A DNA stretch of 64,000 nucleotides from JADKAV01 sp963704075. GTDB lineage: Bacteria > Actinomycetota > Actinomycetes > S36-B12 > UBA10799. The notes under the pieces were generated by a model, which worked only from the letters and a program-made list of their open reading frames with translations, ran no database searches and was not told the origin of the DNA. The stretch spans positions 62,001 to 126,000 of the forward strand of contig CAVPGV010000014.1 of NCBI GenBank assembly GCA_963704075.1, given 5' to 3'. The stretch's first letter is position 1. Each line of letters starts with the position of its first letter. This document shows positions 25,488 through 34,424 of this stretch, piece by piece. Made by a program: the position numbers and the translations under genes.

Positions 25488-26420
25488 ATGCGAAGCAACG
25501 AGGTCACCCTGCACGGCCACCGGATCAGCTACCGAGAGGCCGGTGAAGCCGATGCACCCGTGATCCTGCTGATTCATGGCATCACCAGCAGCAGTGCGAC
25601 CTGGGATCCGGTCCTGCCGGACCTCGCCGCGGATGCCCACGTGATCGCTCCCGACCTACTCGGTCACGGCGATTCGGACAAGCCCCGCGCCGACTACTCA
25701 CTCGGGGCGTTGGCGAGCATGCTGCGCGATCTTCTCGAGCACCTCGGCGTGCAACGTGTCACTGTCGTGGGCCACTCGCTGGGTGGCGGGGTGGCGATGC
25801 AGTTCTCCTACCAGTACCCGGAGTACTGCGAGCGGATCGTGCTTGTCGACAGCGGCGGTCTCGGCCGGGAGGTGAGCGTCGCTCTGCGGGCCGCGACCCT
25901 GCCGGGGGCCGAATTCGTGCTGCCGATCATCGCGAGCACCAAGGTGCGCGATGCCGGCGCGGCCGTTGGCAGAGTGCTGGGCCGGTTGCCGATGCGCCCC
26001 CGTCCGTCGGTGGCGGAGGTGGCGCGTGGCTATGCGTCGCTCTCGGAGACGACGGCTCGCACCGCCTTCGTCCACACCCTGCGCAGCGTTGTCGAACCGG
26101 GCGGGCAGCGCGTCAGCGCACATGATCGGCTGTATCTGTCCGAAGGCGTGCCGACCCTCATCATCTGGGGCCAGCTCGACACGGTGATCCCGGTGGCGCA
26201 CGCCCACAGCGCACACGCTGCCATCCCAGGCAGCGAGCTGGAGATCTTCGAACAGTCCAGACACTTCCCGCACATGGACGAGCCCTCGCGGTTCGCCCGC
26301 CACCTGCGCCGTTTCGTTGCCTCCACACAACCGGCGCCGATCAACCGCGCGGTACTGCGTGAACGCCTGGTCGCCGGAGGCTCGGCGCCATCGAGCGACG
26401 CCGCTGCCGCCGGGCAATAG
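25488..26420 (+). CDS. Alpha/beta-fold hydrolase
   Basis: A 310-residue cytoplasmic alpha/beta hydrolase. The oxyanion loop LLIHGITSSS, the nucleophile elbow VGHSLGGG (Ser about residue 100), the acid in IIWGQLDTVIP and the late His in SRHFPHMDEP complete the triad. The lid region between about residues 130 and 215 is helical and variable. Members act on esters, epoxides, C-C bonds or haloalkanes; nothing here fixes the substrate. The C-terminal ~25 residues are an Ala/Ser-rich tail. Confidence 0.85.
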   Translation: MRSNEVTLHGHRISYREAGEADAPVILLIHGITSSSATWDPVLPDLAADAHVIAPDLLGHGDSDKPRADYSLGALASMLRDLLEHLGVQRVTVVGHSLGGGVAMQFSYQYPEYCERIVLVDSGGLGREVSVALRAATLPGAEFVLPIIASTKVRDAGAAVGRVLGRLPMRPRPSVAEVARGYASLSETTARTAFVHTLRSVVEPGGQRVSAHDRLYLSEGVPTLIIWGQLDTVIPVAHAHSAHAAIPGSELEIFEQSRHFPHMDEPSRFARHLRRFVASTQPAPINRAVLRERLVAGGSAPSSDAAAAGQ

Positions 26421-26618
26421 GGGCTGCCCAGCCCCGCTTCCGCACCCTGCACCCCGGATTCGGACGGGTGCGGCAAACAGCCGTTGCCTGACTCGGCCCT
26501 GCCACCTTCTGGTGAGGATCCGACCAGCGACAGGTCATTGTGTCACCGAAAGGCACGCAGACCCAACCCGCGCAGGTGGCCGAAGCGGGGTATCGAGCCA
26601 CCGGGCAGTAGGGGCTGC

Positions 26619-27498
26619 TCATCCACGCTGCAGCAAACCGGCAGCGGCCTCGAGCACACACAAGGCCATCAGGCGGACGGTCCGCTGGTCTGCAGTGTCG
26701 GCTGACACGTCCACCTCTGCCAGATCGATGCTGACGACCCGCCGATCCGACCCGGCCGCACGCGCCGCCTTCCGCAGCTCGTAGGCACTCTAGACCTCCG
26801 GGCACCGATGCGGGACACGCGGGCGCCACGGCCCGGTCGCACACGTCCACGTCCAGGTCGACGTGCACCCGGGGCGCCTCGCCCCGCCCAGCGATCTCGA
26901 GAGCCTGTGCCATGACTGACGCCATGCCCCGACCTGCGACCTCCTCACGGGTGATGACGGTGATCCCGTAGTCGCGCGCCCGAGCGGCGTATTCGCGGGA
27001 GTTGGCGAAGTCCGAGATGCCGATCTGCACAATTGCCCGCCCGTCCATGCCCGACTCGACGAGTCGCGCCACCGGCGATCCGTTCGACGTCCCGTCACGC
27101 ACGTCGTGATGAGCGTCGAGAGTCACCATGCCGGTCGCTGACATCCCCCGTGCCACGGCGTAGGTGATCGAGTTGTCGCCCCCCAGCGCCACCAGCAAGC
27201 GGCCCGGCCAGGCGGCCAATGCCTCCCTGGTGCGCATCTCACCGGCCTCGCCGTCGGGATCGGCGACGTCCCCGAGGTCGATTGCGAGCAGGTCCCGCAG
27301 GTCTGCTCCAGCGGATTCCACCCACGTGGAATAGCGCGCCAAAGCGCCGCGGACTGCGGCAGGCGTGTGATGTGCATTCGTCGGCGAGATCGAGGTGAGG
27401 TGCGCGGGGACGCCCAGCAGCCCCACGTCGGGCACACTCGCGGGCGCCGTGGCGGTGAGCCATTCCGAGGCTCGAGGCCACCGTGGATCGTCGGTCAT
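26619..27498 (-). pseudogene. hutG: Formimidoylglutamase / arginase-family ureohydrolase, single inserted base
   Basis: Last gene of the hut operon, overlapping hutI by ATGA. The arginase-fold metal motifs are present: GGDNSITYA, DAHHDVRDG and HVDLDVDVCDRA bind the Mn2+ pair. The frame is lost near 26797 by one extra A in GGTCTAGAGTGCC; removing it gives PGGLSAYELRKAARAAGSDRR and a normal C-terminus ending at 26619. The total is about 292 residues. The enzyme would release formamide from N-formimino-glutamate. Arginase-family members also include agmatinase, but the operon context decides for HutG. The single lesion in an otherwise intact operon may be a sequencing error. Confidence 0.82.
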
Positions 27499-28658
27499 GA
27501 GCGCCCGCCTCGCCAGACCCGTCGCACGAGGTCCACGCCCGGCCGGTAGGCGAGATGGATGTGCGAAGGCGCATCCAGCAGGACCACATCGGCCGGACCC
27601 CCGACGACGATCCGGCCCACATCCGAACGCCGCAGGGCTGTTGCTCCTCCGACCGTCGCGGCCACCACAGCTTCCGCGACGGTCATGTGCATCTCCCGGA
27701 CCGCGAGCGCGATGCAGAACGGCATGGACGTGGTGTAGCTCGTCCCGGGGTTGCAGTCGGTGGCCAGCGCGACCGTCACCCCGGCGTCCAGCAGCCGCCG
27801 CGCGTCCGGGTACGGCGATCGGGTGGAGAACTCGGCTCCGGGTAGCAGCGTCGCCACAGTGACGCTGTCGGACAGCGCCGCGATATCGACATCAGAGAGA
27901 TATGTGCAATGATCCGCCGACGCCGCCCCAGCCTCGACCGCGACCGCGACTCCGGGTCCATGCTGCAACTGGTTGGCATGCACTCGCGGCACGAGGCCGT
28001 GCCGCACCCCGGCGGCCAGTACCTCCCGGGACTCGTCGGCATCGAAAGCACCCCGGTCACAGAAGACGTCGACCCACTTGGCCGTCGGCGCACACGCGTC
28101 GAGCATCGGCCCGTTGACCAGGTCGAGGTATCCGCGACGGTTCCCGCCGAATTCCGGCGGAACCACATGCGCACCGAGCAGTGTCACCTCGTCGGTGAAA
28201 GCGCTGGCGATGTGCACCGCCCTCGCCTCGTCCCCGACCGTCAACCCGTAGCCGGATTTGATCTCGAACGTCGTGATCCCACTGCGCAGCAGTTGTTCGG
28301 CCAGGCGATGGACATTGGTCCGCAGCGTCTCGTCGTCGGCAGCCCGAGTGGCCTGCACCGTGGTCGTGATACCGCCCGCGGCGTAGCGTCGCCCGGCCAT
28401 ACGCGCGGCGAACTCCTCGGCCCGATCGCCGGCGAAGACCAAATGTGAATGGCTGTCGACGAAGCCGGGAAGCACAGTGCCACCCCCGCAATCGATCCGG
28501 GCGTCGGCTGCCGGGGCCTGGGCACCCGGCCCGATCCACGCCACCTCCTCGCCTGCGATCACCATGGCGACGTCGTGGCGTAGACCCAGCGCACCGGCCA
28601 CGTGGGGATCGTTGGTCACCAACTCCCCGATGTTGTCGAGCAGCATGCTCGCCGTCAT
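27495..28658 (-). CDS. hutI: Imidazolonepropionase
   Basis: A 387-residue amidohydrolase-superfamily enzyme. The metal-binding DSHSHLVFAGDRAEEF near residue 68 matches the HxH motif. ATTFEIKSGYGL-type text (TTFEIKSGYGL), AHVVPPEF, VHANQL and ATDCNPGTSYTTSM are typical of HutI and carry the remaining metal and substrate residues. It opens 4-imidazolone-5-propionate to N-formimino-glutamate. It starts one base after the hutU stop and overlaps hutG by ATGA, so translation along hutHUIG is probably coupled. Confidence 0.93.
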   Translation of the reverse strand: MTASMLLDNIGELVTNDPHVAGALGLRHDVAMVIAGEEVAWIGPGAQAPAADARIDCGGGTVLPGFVDSHSHLVFAGDRAEEFAARMAGRRYAAGGITTTVQATRAADDETLRTNVHRLAEQLLRSGITTFEIKSGYGLTVGDEARAVHIASAFTDEVTLLGAHVVPPEFGGNRRGYLDLVNGPMLDACAPTAKWVDVFCDRGAFDADESREVLAAGVRHGLVPRVHANQLQHGPGVAVAVEAGAASADHCTYLSDVDIAALSDSVTVATLLPGAEFSTRSPYPDARRLLDAGVTVALATDCNPGTSYTTSMPFCIALAVREMHMTVAEAVVAATVGGATALRRSDVGRIVVGGPADVVLLDAPSHIHLAYRPGVDLVRRVWRGGRS

Positions 28659-28659
28659 G

Positions 28660-30327
28660 TCACTGCTCGCTCATGGGTATGCGCACACCCGCGTTGCGGG
28701 CGACGTCGACCGCTTCCGGATACCCCGCATCGACGTGTCGGATGACGCCCATCCCCGGATCGTTGGTGAGAACTCGCCGTAGTTTCTCGCCCGCCAGGGC
28801 CGAGCCGTCGGCCACACTGACCTGACCGGCGTGGATGGATCTCCCGATGCCCACTCCCCCGCCGTGATGGATCGACACCCACGAGGCCCCGGATGCGGTG
28901 TTCACCAGTGCGTTGAGCAGCGGCCAGTCCGCGATCGCATCGCTACCGTCCAGCATTGACTCGGTCTCCCGGTACGGCGAGGCCACCGAACCACAGTCCA
29001 GGTGGTCACGACCGATGACGATGGGTGCCGAAATCTCGCCGGAAGCAACCATCTCGTTGAAACGCACGCCCGCCTTATCGCGCTCGCCGTACCCGAGCCA
29101 GCAGATGCGCGCCGGGAGCCCCTGGAACGCGACCCGGTCCTGCGCCGCCCTGATCCAGCGGTTCAGCCCGTCGTTGTCGGGAAACAGTTCGAGCACGGCA
29201 CGATCGGTGGCAGCGATGTCCTTGGGGTCACCGGACAGCGCGGCCCACCGGAAGGGGCCTTTGCCCTCACAGAACAACGGCCTTATGTAGGCGGGCACGA
29301 AACCCGGGAAGTCGAAGGCCCTGTCGAACCCACCGGCCAGGGCCTCGCTGCGAATACTGTTGCCGTAGTCGAAGACCTCCGCACCGCCGTCCATGAACCC
29401 CACCATCGCTTCGACGTGGCGGGCCATGGATTCCCGGGAGCGTTCGGTGAAACCCTGCGGGTCGCGCTCGGCCTCGAGATGCCAGTCCTCGAAAGCGATG
29501 CCGATGGGCAGATACGACAGGGGATCGTGCGCGGAGGTCTGGTCGGTCACGATGTCCACCGGCACCCCGCGCCGCAACAACTCCGGCACAACTTCGGCCG
29601 CGTTGCCGACGACGCCCACACTCCAGCCTTTGCGTTGGGACTTCGCCGCCAACACCTTCTCCACGGCAATATCGAGGTCCTCGGTCCATTCATCGAGGTA
29701 ACGGTCCTTGACACGGCGTGCCAACCGTGAGGCGTCGACGTCCACGATCAGGCATGCGCCGTCGTTCAAGGTGACGGCCAAGGGTTGTGCGCCACCCATC
29801 CCCCCGCAACCGGCAGTCAGAGTCAAGGTCCCCGCCAGCGTCGTACCGAAGTGCTTCTGCGCGACTGCTGCGAAGGTTTCGTACGTACCCTGCAGGATGC
29901 CCTGGGTACCGATGTAGATCCAGGATCCCGCGGTCATCTGCCCGTACATGGTCAAGCCGAGTGCCTCCAGACGCCGGAACTCGGGCCAGTTCGCCCAGTC
30001 GCCCACCAGGTTGGAGTTCGCGATCAGGACCCGGGGAGCCCACTCATGGGTGCGCATCACACCCACCGGGCGTCCGGACTGCACCAGCATGGTCTCGTCG
30101 TCCTGCAGCGTCGACAAGGTCCGCATCAAGGCCCTGAAGCTGGGCCAGTCGCGCGCTGCCCGTCCGGTCCCCCCATAGACGACCAATCCATCGGGGTTCT
30201 CGGCCACTTCCGGGTCCAGATTGTTCGCGAGCATTCTCATCGCGGCTTCCTGCGGCCAGCCGAGCGCCGTCATCTCACTGCCACGGGCAGCACTCACAGG
30301 CATCGGAGTTCCCAGTTCATGTGTCAT
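28660..30327 (-). CDS. hutU: Urocanate hydratase
   Basis: A 555-residue protein of normal family length. Typical segments are VYGGTGRAARDW near the N-terminus, the Gly-rich TAGCGGMGGAQPLAV that holds the tightly bound NAD+, FVPAYIRPLFCEGKGPFRW, and the near-C-terminal SIHHGGGVGIGRSIHAGQV. It hydrates urocanate to imidazolonepropionate in the cytosol. It lies 27 bases downstream of hutH and one base upstream of hutI. Confidence 0.95.
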   Translation of the reverse strand: MTHELGTPMPVSAARGSEMTALGWPQEAAMRMLANNLDPEVAENPDGLVVYGGTGRAARDWPSFRALMRTLSTLQDDETMLVQSGRPVGVMRTHEWAPRVLIANSNLVGDWANWPEFRRLEALGLTMYGQMTAGSWIYIGTQGILQGTYETFAAVAQKHFGTTLAGTLTLTAGCGGMGGAQPLAVTLNDGACLIVDVDASRLARRVKDRYLDEWTEDLDIAVEKVLAAKSQRKGWSVGVVGNAAEVVPELLRRGVPVDIVTDQTSAHDPLSYLPIGIAFEDWHLEAERDPQGFTERSRESMARHVEAMVGFMDGGAEVFDYGNSIRSEALAGGFDRAFDFPGFVPAYIRPLFCEGKGPFRWAALSGDPKDIAATDRAVLELFPDNDGLNRWIRAAQDRVAFQGLPARICWLGYGERDKAGVRFNEMVASGEISAPIVIGRDHLDCGSVASPYRETESMLDGSDAIADWPLLNALVNTASGASWVSIHHGGGVGIGRSIHAGQVSVADGSALAGEKLRRVLTNDPGMGVIRHVDAGYPEAVDVARNAGVRIPMSEQ

Positions 30328-30354
30328 GCGGCGATCCTCGTCTCAATATCGGCC

Positions 30355-31890
30355 TTAGTCCAGGTCCCCGATCTGCGCGCTGACGGCCGCCAGGACCGAC
30401 CCGGACTCAAGCAGGCTGACGACGCGCTCGATCTGGTCGCCGACCATGGAGTCGGGACCCGGACCGGGCACACCGGCCTCGCGCAGGATCCGGACAGCCG
30501 CTCCGGTCCCCGCCGCCGCACGAAGTGGCGCCCTCAGATCCAGAGCCCGGGAGGCCACCAGCAGTTCGATGGCCAGCACGCGGCGCAGTCCGTCCACCGC
30601 CTGGCGCAGTTTGAGCCCCGCCGCCCAGCCCATCGACACGTGGTCCTCCTGCATCGCCGAACTCGGGATCGAATCCACGCTGGCTGGAGTCGCGAGGCGC
30701 TTGAGGGTTGAGACGATCCCGGCGGCGGCGTACTGGGCGATCATGTAGCCGGAGTCGACGCCGGTCTCGTGGGCGAGGAACGGCGGAAGGCCCTGCGACC
30801 GGGAACGATCGAGGATGCGGTCCGTGCGCCGTTCGGAGATCGACGCCACGTCCGCCGCCGCGATGGCCAGAAAATCGAGCGCGTATCCGACTGGCGCTCC
30901 GTGGAAGTTGCCGTTGGATTCGACCCGGTCGCCGGGCAGAATGACCGGATTGTCGATGGTGGATGCGAGTTCCCGCTCGGCGACGGCCCGCGCGTGGTCC
31001 AGGGTGTCCCTGGCGGCGCCGGCGACCGCAGGTGAGCACCGCATCGAGTAGGCGTCCTGCACCAGGTGTTCGGTGTCGGCACGGTGGCTTGCCACGATCG
31101 GCGAGTCGGTCAGCAACCGCCGGATGTTGGCTGCGGACCGAGCCTGACCGGGGTGGGGGCGCAGGGCCTGCAACTGCTCGGAGTAGACCTTGTCCGTGCC
31201 CAACAGGGCCTCGACGCTCATTGCCGTCACCAGGTCGGATACGCGCAGGAGGCTCGTCAGATCCGCAAGCGCGAGAATCAGCATCCCCAACATTCCGTCG
31301 GTGCCGTTGATCAGTGCCAGACCCTCCTTCTCCTCCAGGACCAGCGGTTCGATCCGTGCAGTGGCCAACGCGTCCGCAGCAGTGAGGACTCCGGCGGAGG
31401 TTCGGACCCACCCCTCGCCCATGGCCGCCAGAGCCACGTGGGACAGCGGAGCCAGATCACCACTGCAGCCAAGGGAGCCGTATGCGTGAACCGTCGGCAC
31501 GATCCCCGCGTTGAGCATGGCCTGCAGCGTGGCCACCACGACCGGCCGCACACCTGTGAGACCGCTGGCGAGGGTCTTGAGCCGCAGCAGCATCATCGCC
31601 CGCACCACTTCGTCCTCGACCAGTGGTCCGGTACCAGCCGCGTGACTGCGGATAAGGCTCCTCTGGAGCGCTGCCCTGCGGTCGGGCGGGATCGACACGG
31701 TTGCCAAAGCGCCGAAGCCGGTCGAGATGCCGTAGACGGGGTGGCTGGAGCCCGCGAGTCTTTCGACCACTGCCCGGCCCTCGGCCACTCGGTCCAGGAC
31801 ATCCGGTCCGACTTCCACAAGGCGACCGGACCGGGCCACTGCCCAGACATCGTCCATTCCCACCGCATCGAGGTGGCACATCTCGGTCAC
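30355..31890 (-). CDS. hutH: Histidine ammonia-lyase
   Basis: A 511-residue ammonia-lyase. The MIO prosthetic group would form from the triad in GSLGCSGDLAPLSH (Cys142-Ser143-Gly144), where many homologues have Ala-Ser-Gly. The active-site Tyr of VYGISTGFGAL (residues 52-62) and the NFHGAPV and QEDHVSMG segments are present. It converts histidine to urocanate and ammonia. The GTG at 31890 and the ATG at 31881 are both plausible starts; neither has a clear ribosome site. It is first in the operon hutHUIG. No dedicated regulator is adjacent. Confidence 0.93.
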   Translation of the reverse strand: MTEMCHLDAVGMDDVWAVARSGRLVEVGPDVLDRVAEGRAVVERLAGSSHPVYGISTGFGALATVSIPPDRRAALQRSLIRSHAAGTGPLVEDEVVRAMMLLRLKTLASGLTGVRPVVVATLQAMLNAGIVPTVHAYGSLGCSGDLAPLSHVALAAMGEGWVRTSAGVLTAADALATARIEPLVLEEKEGLALINGTDGMLGMLILALADLTSLLRVSDLVTAMSVEALLGTDKVYSEQLQALRPHPGQARSAANIRRLLTDSPIVASHRADTEHLVQDAYSMRCSPAVAGAARDTLDHARAVAERELASTIDNPVILPGDRVESNGNFHGAPVGYALDFLAIAAADVASISERRTDRILDRSRSQGLPPFLAHETGVDSGYMIAQYAAAGIVSTLKRLATPASVDSIPSSAMQEDHVSMGWAAGLKLRQAVDGLRRVLAIELLVASRALDLRAPLRAAAGTGAAVRILREAGVPGPGPDSMVGDQIERVVSLLESGSVLAAVSAQIGDLD

Positions 31891-32258
31891 TGCTGCATTG
31901 AATCAGCCCAAAGGCCGTTGAGACCCGCCAGAAGAAGATCTGCCCAGCCCATGACCCGCGCCGACCCAAACGGAGGGTACAACTCACGCGACCCCGCCTC
32001 AGGCACGTGGCACTTTGATTCCGGAGCGGTCGGGTTCGATGCTGGACCTTCCGACGTCGCTGGTGGGCATCCCAGCGCGCTGCCTTCAACGGTGCCAGAA
32101 GGTCGATCGGCGAGAGGTTTGCGGATCGGTTGGCAAACGCACGCGTGGGAGCGCCGCGGAAGCAACAAACGCTCACCAACCTGTGTTGGGGGAGCAACCA
32201 AAGACCACCCCCGACGACAGGGAAATCCCGGATCGCGGAATGCCCTCGAGCGCACCCA
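31891..32258. other. Intergenic region between hutH promoter side and RCK gene end
   Basis: About 370 bases without a credible gene. It should carry the hut promoter. A small hairpin GTTTGC/GCAAAC is visible at about 32115-32137. I see no recognisable riboswitch or clear operator. Confidence 0.45.
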
Positions 32259-33596
32259 TCAGGCGTTCACCGGCACGTGCGGGCACTGGCTCTCGATCGT
32301 CTTGGGCTTCGTCTGCACCTCACCGGTCCATGAGATCACCGCGATATCGGTACCTGCGTCTGCCAAGTACGCGGGCTGGTCACCGGAGTACCAGCAGGAC
32401 ACCGCACTCACGGTGAGTCCGTCCACATCCACGACCGAACCGATGCTGAACAGCGACGCGGTTTCGGCGATGGCGTCGTGGCCGCCGGCCCGCATGACCA
32501 CGGGGACTCCGGCAGCCAGAGCGCGAGCGGTGATCGACACGGCCACGTTGTCGAGTTCATTGCTGGCCACAGCCACGACTGCGAGACTCCTGTCCACATT
32601 CAGCTTCTTCATGGTGCGGCGCGAACCCCCGTCCCCGATCAGGACGGGGATGTCCGCTGCCCGCGCGATCGGAAGATTGGGACACTCGATGGAGCGTTCC
32701 AACGCGATCACTGCGAGCCCTTGGGCACGCAGCTCTTGACACAGCCGGAAGCCGACCTGTCCAAGACCGACCACCACGACGTGACCCGATCGGGGCATCA
32801 CCCGACGGCCGACCAGACCGACGTAACGTCCGGACAGGAGGTGTTCGACCGTCCCAGCCGTGAACACCGCGAGGAAGATGATGGCGGCCAGCATCGCGAT
32901 GATGGTGAAGGCTTGATACCAGGGGTACTCCTCGGCCTGAGGAGCCGGCCCGACAGTGGACAAGACCGCCACCGCCTCGGCGGCCGCAGTCAACCACCCC
33001 TTGTGCTTGAACGCCATGAGTAGGAACGTGTCGACGAGGATGATCGCCAGCATGCCGAGCAAGCCTGTGAGCAGAATCGCCGAACTGCCGTCGTGCGGTC
33101 GCAGCTGCCCCTGAATACGCCCCCAGAGACCTGCTCGTCGCATCCGATCCGGACAGGTGAAAGGCTGCACGTCGAGGCCGTCGCCGATGCGCCGAACCGC
33201 GCTGCGATGCCGATCAGGCTCCCCTTCGACACCGGGTCCCACGGCCAGCACGTCGGTTCCCATGACGGCTCCGAGCAGAGTGGGCAGGGCAGCGTCGGCC
33301 GGGGAGATGATGGTGACGTTGGGAACCACCGCGCGCATCTGCTCGGCGGCCGTGCGATCGAACATGGCCACGTAGATGCGCAGTCCCGGACGCAGGTGCT
33401 CCACCGTCAGCACATAGCGGATCGCCTCGGTGTCGTCGTGGAGCAGGACCGCAACGGCGTCGATCTGCTGGTTCAAAGCCCGGGCGAGTTCCTGGTCACC
33501 GGCCCTGCGCAAGTGGTGGACCTCATGTCCTTCCGCCGTGAGCTGCCGGCAGGTGCGCCCAGCCAATGACCCGTCACCGATCAACACCAGAGACAT
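32259..33596 (-). CDS. Ion-channel-like membrane protein with two RCK/TrkA-N domains
   Basis: A 445-residue protein. An N-terminal Rossmann/TrkA-N domain (LVLIGDGSLAGRTC) is followed by membrane helices at about residues 170-195 and 230-255. A second TrkA-N domain starts VVVVGLGQVGFRLCQEL and includes VLIGDGGSRRTMKKL. This is the plan of bacterial K+ channel or channel-like proteins with duplicated RCK modules. The re-entrant region between the helices reads LSTVGPAP instead of the classical TVGYGD filter, so K+ selectivity is doubtful. It may be a regulatory or atypical cation-conducting protein. It is a single gene; the next gene upstream ends 54 bases away. Confidence 0.8.
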   Translation of the reverse strand: MSLVLIGDGSLAGRTCRQLTAEGHEVHHLRRAGDQELARALNQQIDAVAVLLHDDTEAIRYVLTVEHLRPGLRIYVAMFDRTAAEQMRAVVPNVTIISPADAALPTLLGAVMGTDVLAVGPGVEGEPDRHRSAVRRIGDGLDVQPFTCPDRMRRAGLWGRIQGQLRPHDGSSAILLTGLLGMLAIILVDTFLLMAFKHKGWLTAAAEAVAVLSTVGPAPQAEEYPWYQAFTIIAMLAAIIFLAVFTAGTVEHLLSGRYVGLVGRRVMPRSGHVVVVGLGQVGFRLCQELRAQGLAVIALERSIECPNLPIARAADIPVLIGDGGSRRTMKKLNVDRSLAVVAVASNELDNVAVSITARALAAGVPVVMRAGGHDAIAETASLFSIGSVVDVDGLTVSAVSCWYSGDQPAYLADAGTDIAVISWTGEVQTKPKTIESQCPHVPVNA

Positions 33597-33650
33597 ATCG
33601 CCATTGTGGTGCCAGCGCGGAACAGGTGGCTCAGCGGCCGCCCGGGACGG

Positions 33651-34424
33651 TCAGAGCACCTTGCCCAGGAAGTCCTGGAATCGTTTGGTTTTCGGATTCG
33701 CCAGCAACTCTCGCGGCTCGCCGATCTCCGCTACGACACCTGCGTCGATGAAGGCCAGAATATCCCCGGCCTCTCGCGCGAACCCGATCTCGTGGGTGAC
33801 CACCACCATCGTCATGCCCGACTTCGCCAAGCCGCGCATGACGTCGAGGACCTCCCCCACGAGTTCCGGGTCGAGGGCTGAGGTCGGCTCGTCGAACAGC
33901 ATCAGGTCCGGGTCCATGGCCAGTGCGCGCGCGATGGCTACGCGCTGCTGCTGCCCACCGGAGAGTTGCATCGGATAACTGTCGCCACGATCGCCGAGAC
34001 CTACCTGTCCGAGCAGGTCGATGGCTCGCTCCCGCGCCTTCTTCTTGTTGTCGCCACGAACCACGACCGGGCCGGCCATCACATTCTCGGCAGCAGTCAT
34101 GTGCGGGAAGAGGTTGAACCGCTGGAAGACCATGCCGATCGACCTGCGCTGCGCAGCTACATCCTTGTCGCGCATCTCGTACAGTTTGCCTCCGCGCTGG
34201 TGATAGCCGATGAGCTCACCGTCCACCGACAACCGACCGGAGTCGATCTTCTCCAGGTGGTTGATACAGCGCAGAAAAGTAGACTTCCCACCCCCGGAGG
34301 GTCCGACGATGCACGCGACCTGGCCGGTCTGTAGCTCCATGTCGATCCCGCGCAGTACCTCGTTGCGTCCGTAGGCCTTATGCACGTTCTCGGCCAGCAG
34401 TTTCGGTCCGTTCTGATCAGTCAT
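33651..34424 (-). CDS. Polar amino-acid ABC transporter, ATP-binding subunit
   Basis: A 257-residue GlnQ/HisP-type ATPase. Walker A GPSGGGKST, Q-loop MVFQRFNLFPH, signature LSGGQQQRVAIARAL, Walker B LMLFDEPTSALD and switch VVTHEIGFA are all intact. The ATG at 34424 overlaps the end of the permease gene by eight bases. It energises uptake with the permease and lipoprotein encoded immediately upstream; the amino acid is not determined. Confidence 0.92.
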   Translation of the reverse strand: MTDQNGPKLLAENVHKAYGRNEVLRGIDMELQTGQVACIVGPSGGGKSTFLRCINHLEKIDSGRLSVDGELIGYHQRGGKLYEMRDKDVAAQRRSIGMVFQRFNLFPHMTAAENVMAGPVVVRGDNKKKARERAIDLLGQVGLGDRGDSYPMQLSGGQQQRVAIARALAMDPDLMLFDEPTSALDPELVGEVLDVMRGLAKSGMTMVVVTHEIGFAREAGDILAFIDAGVVAEIGEPRELLANPKTKRFQDFLGKVL

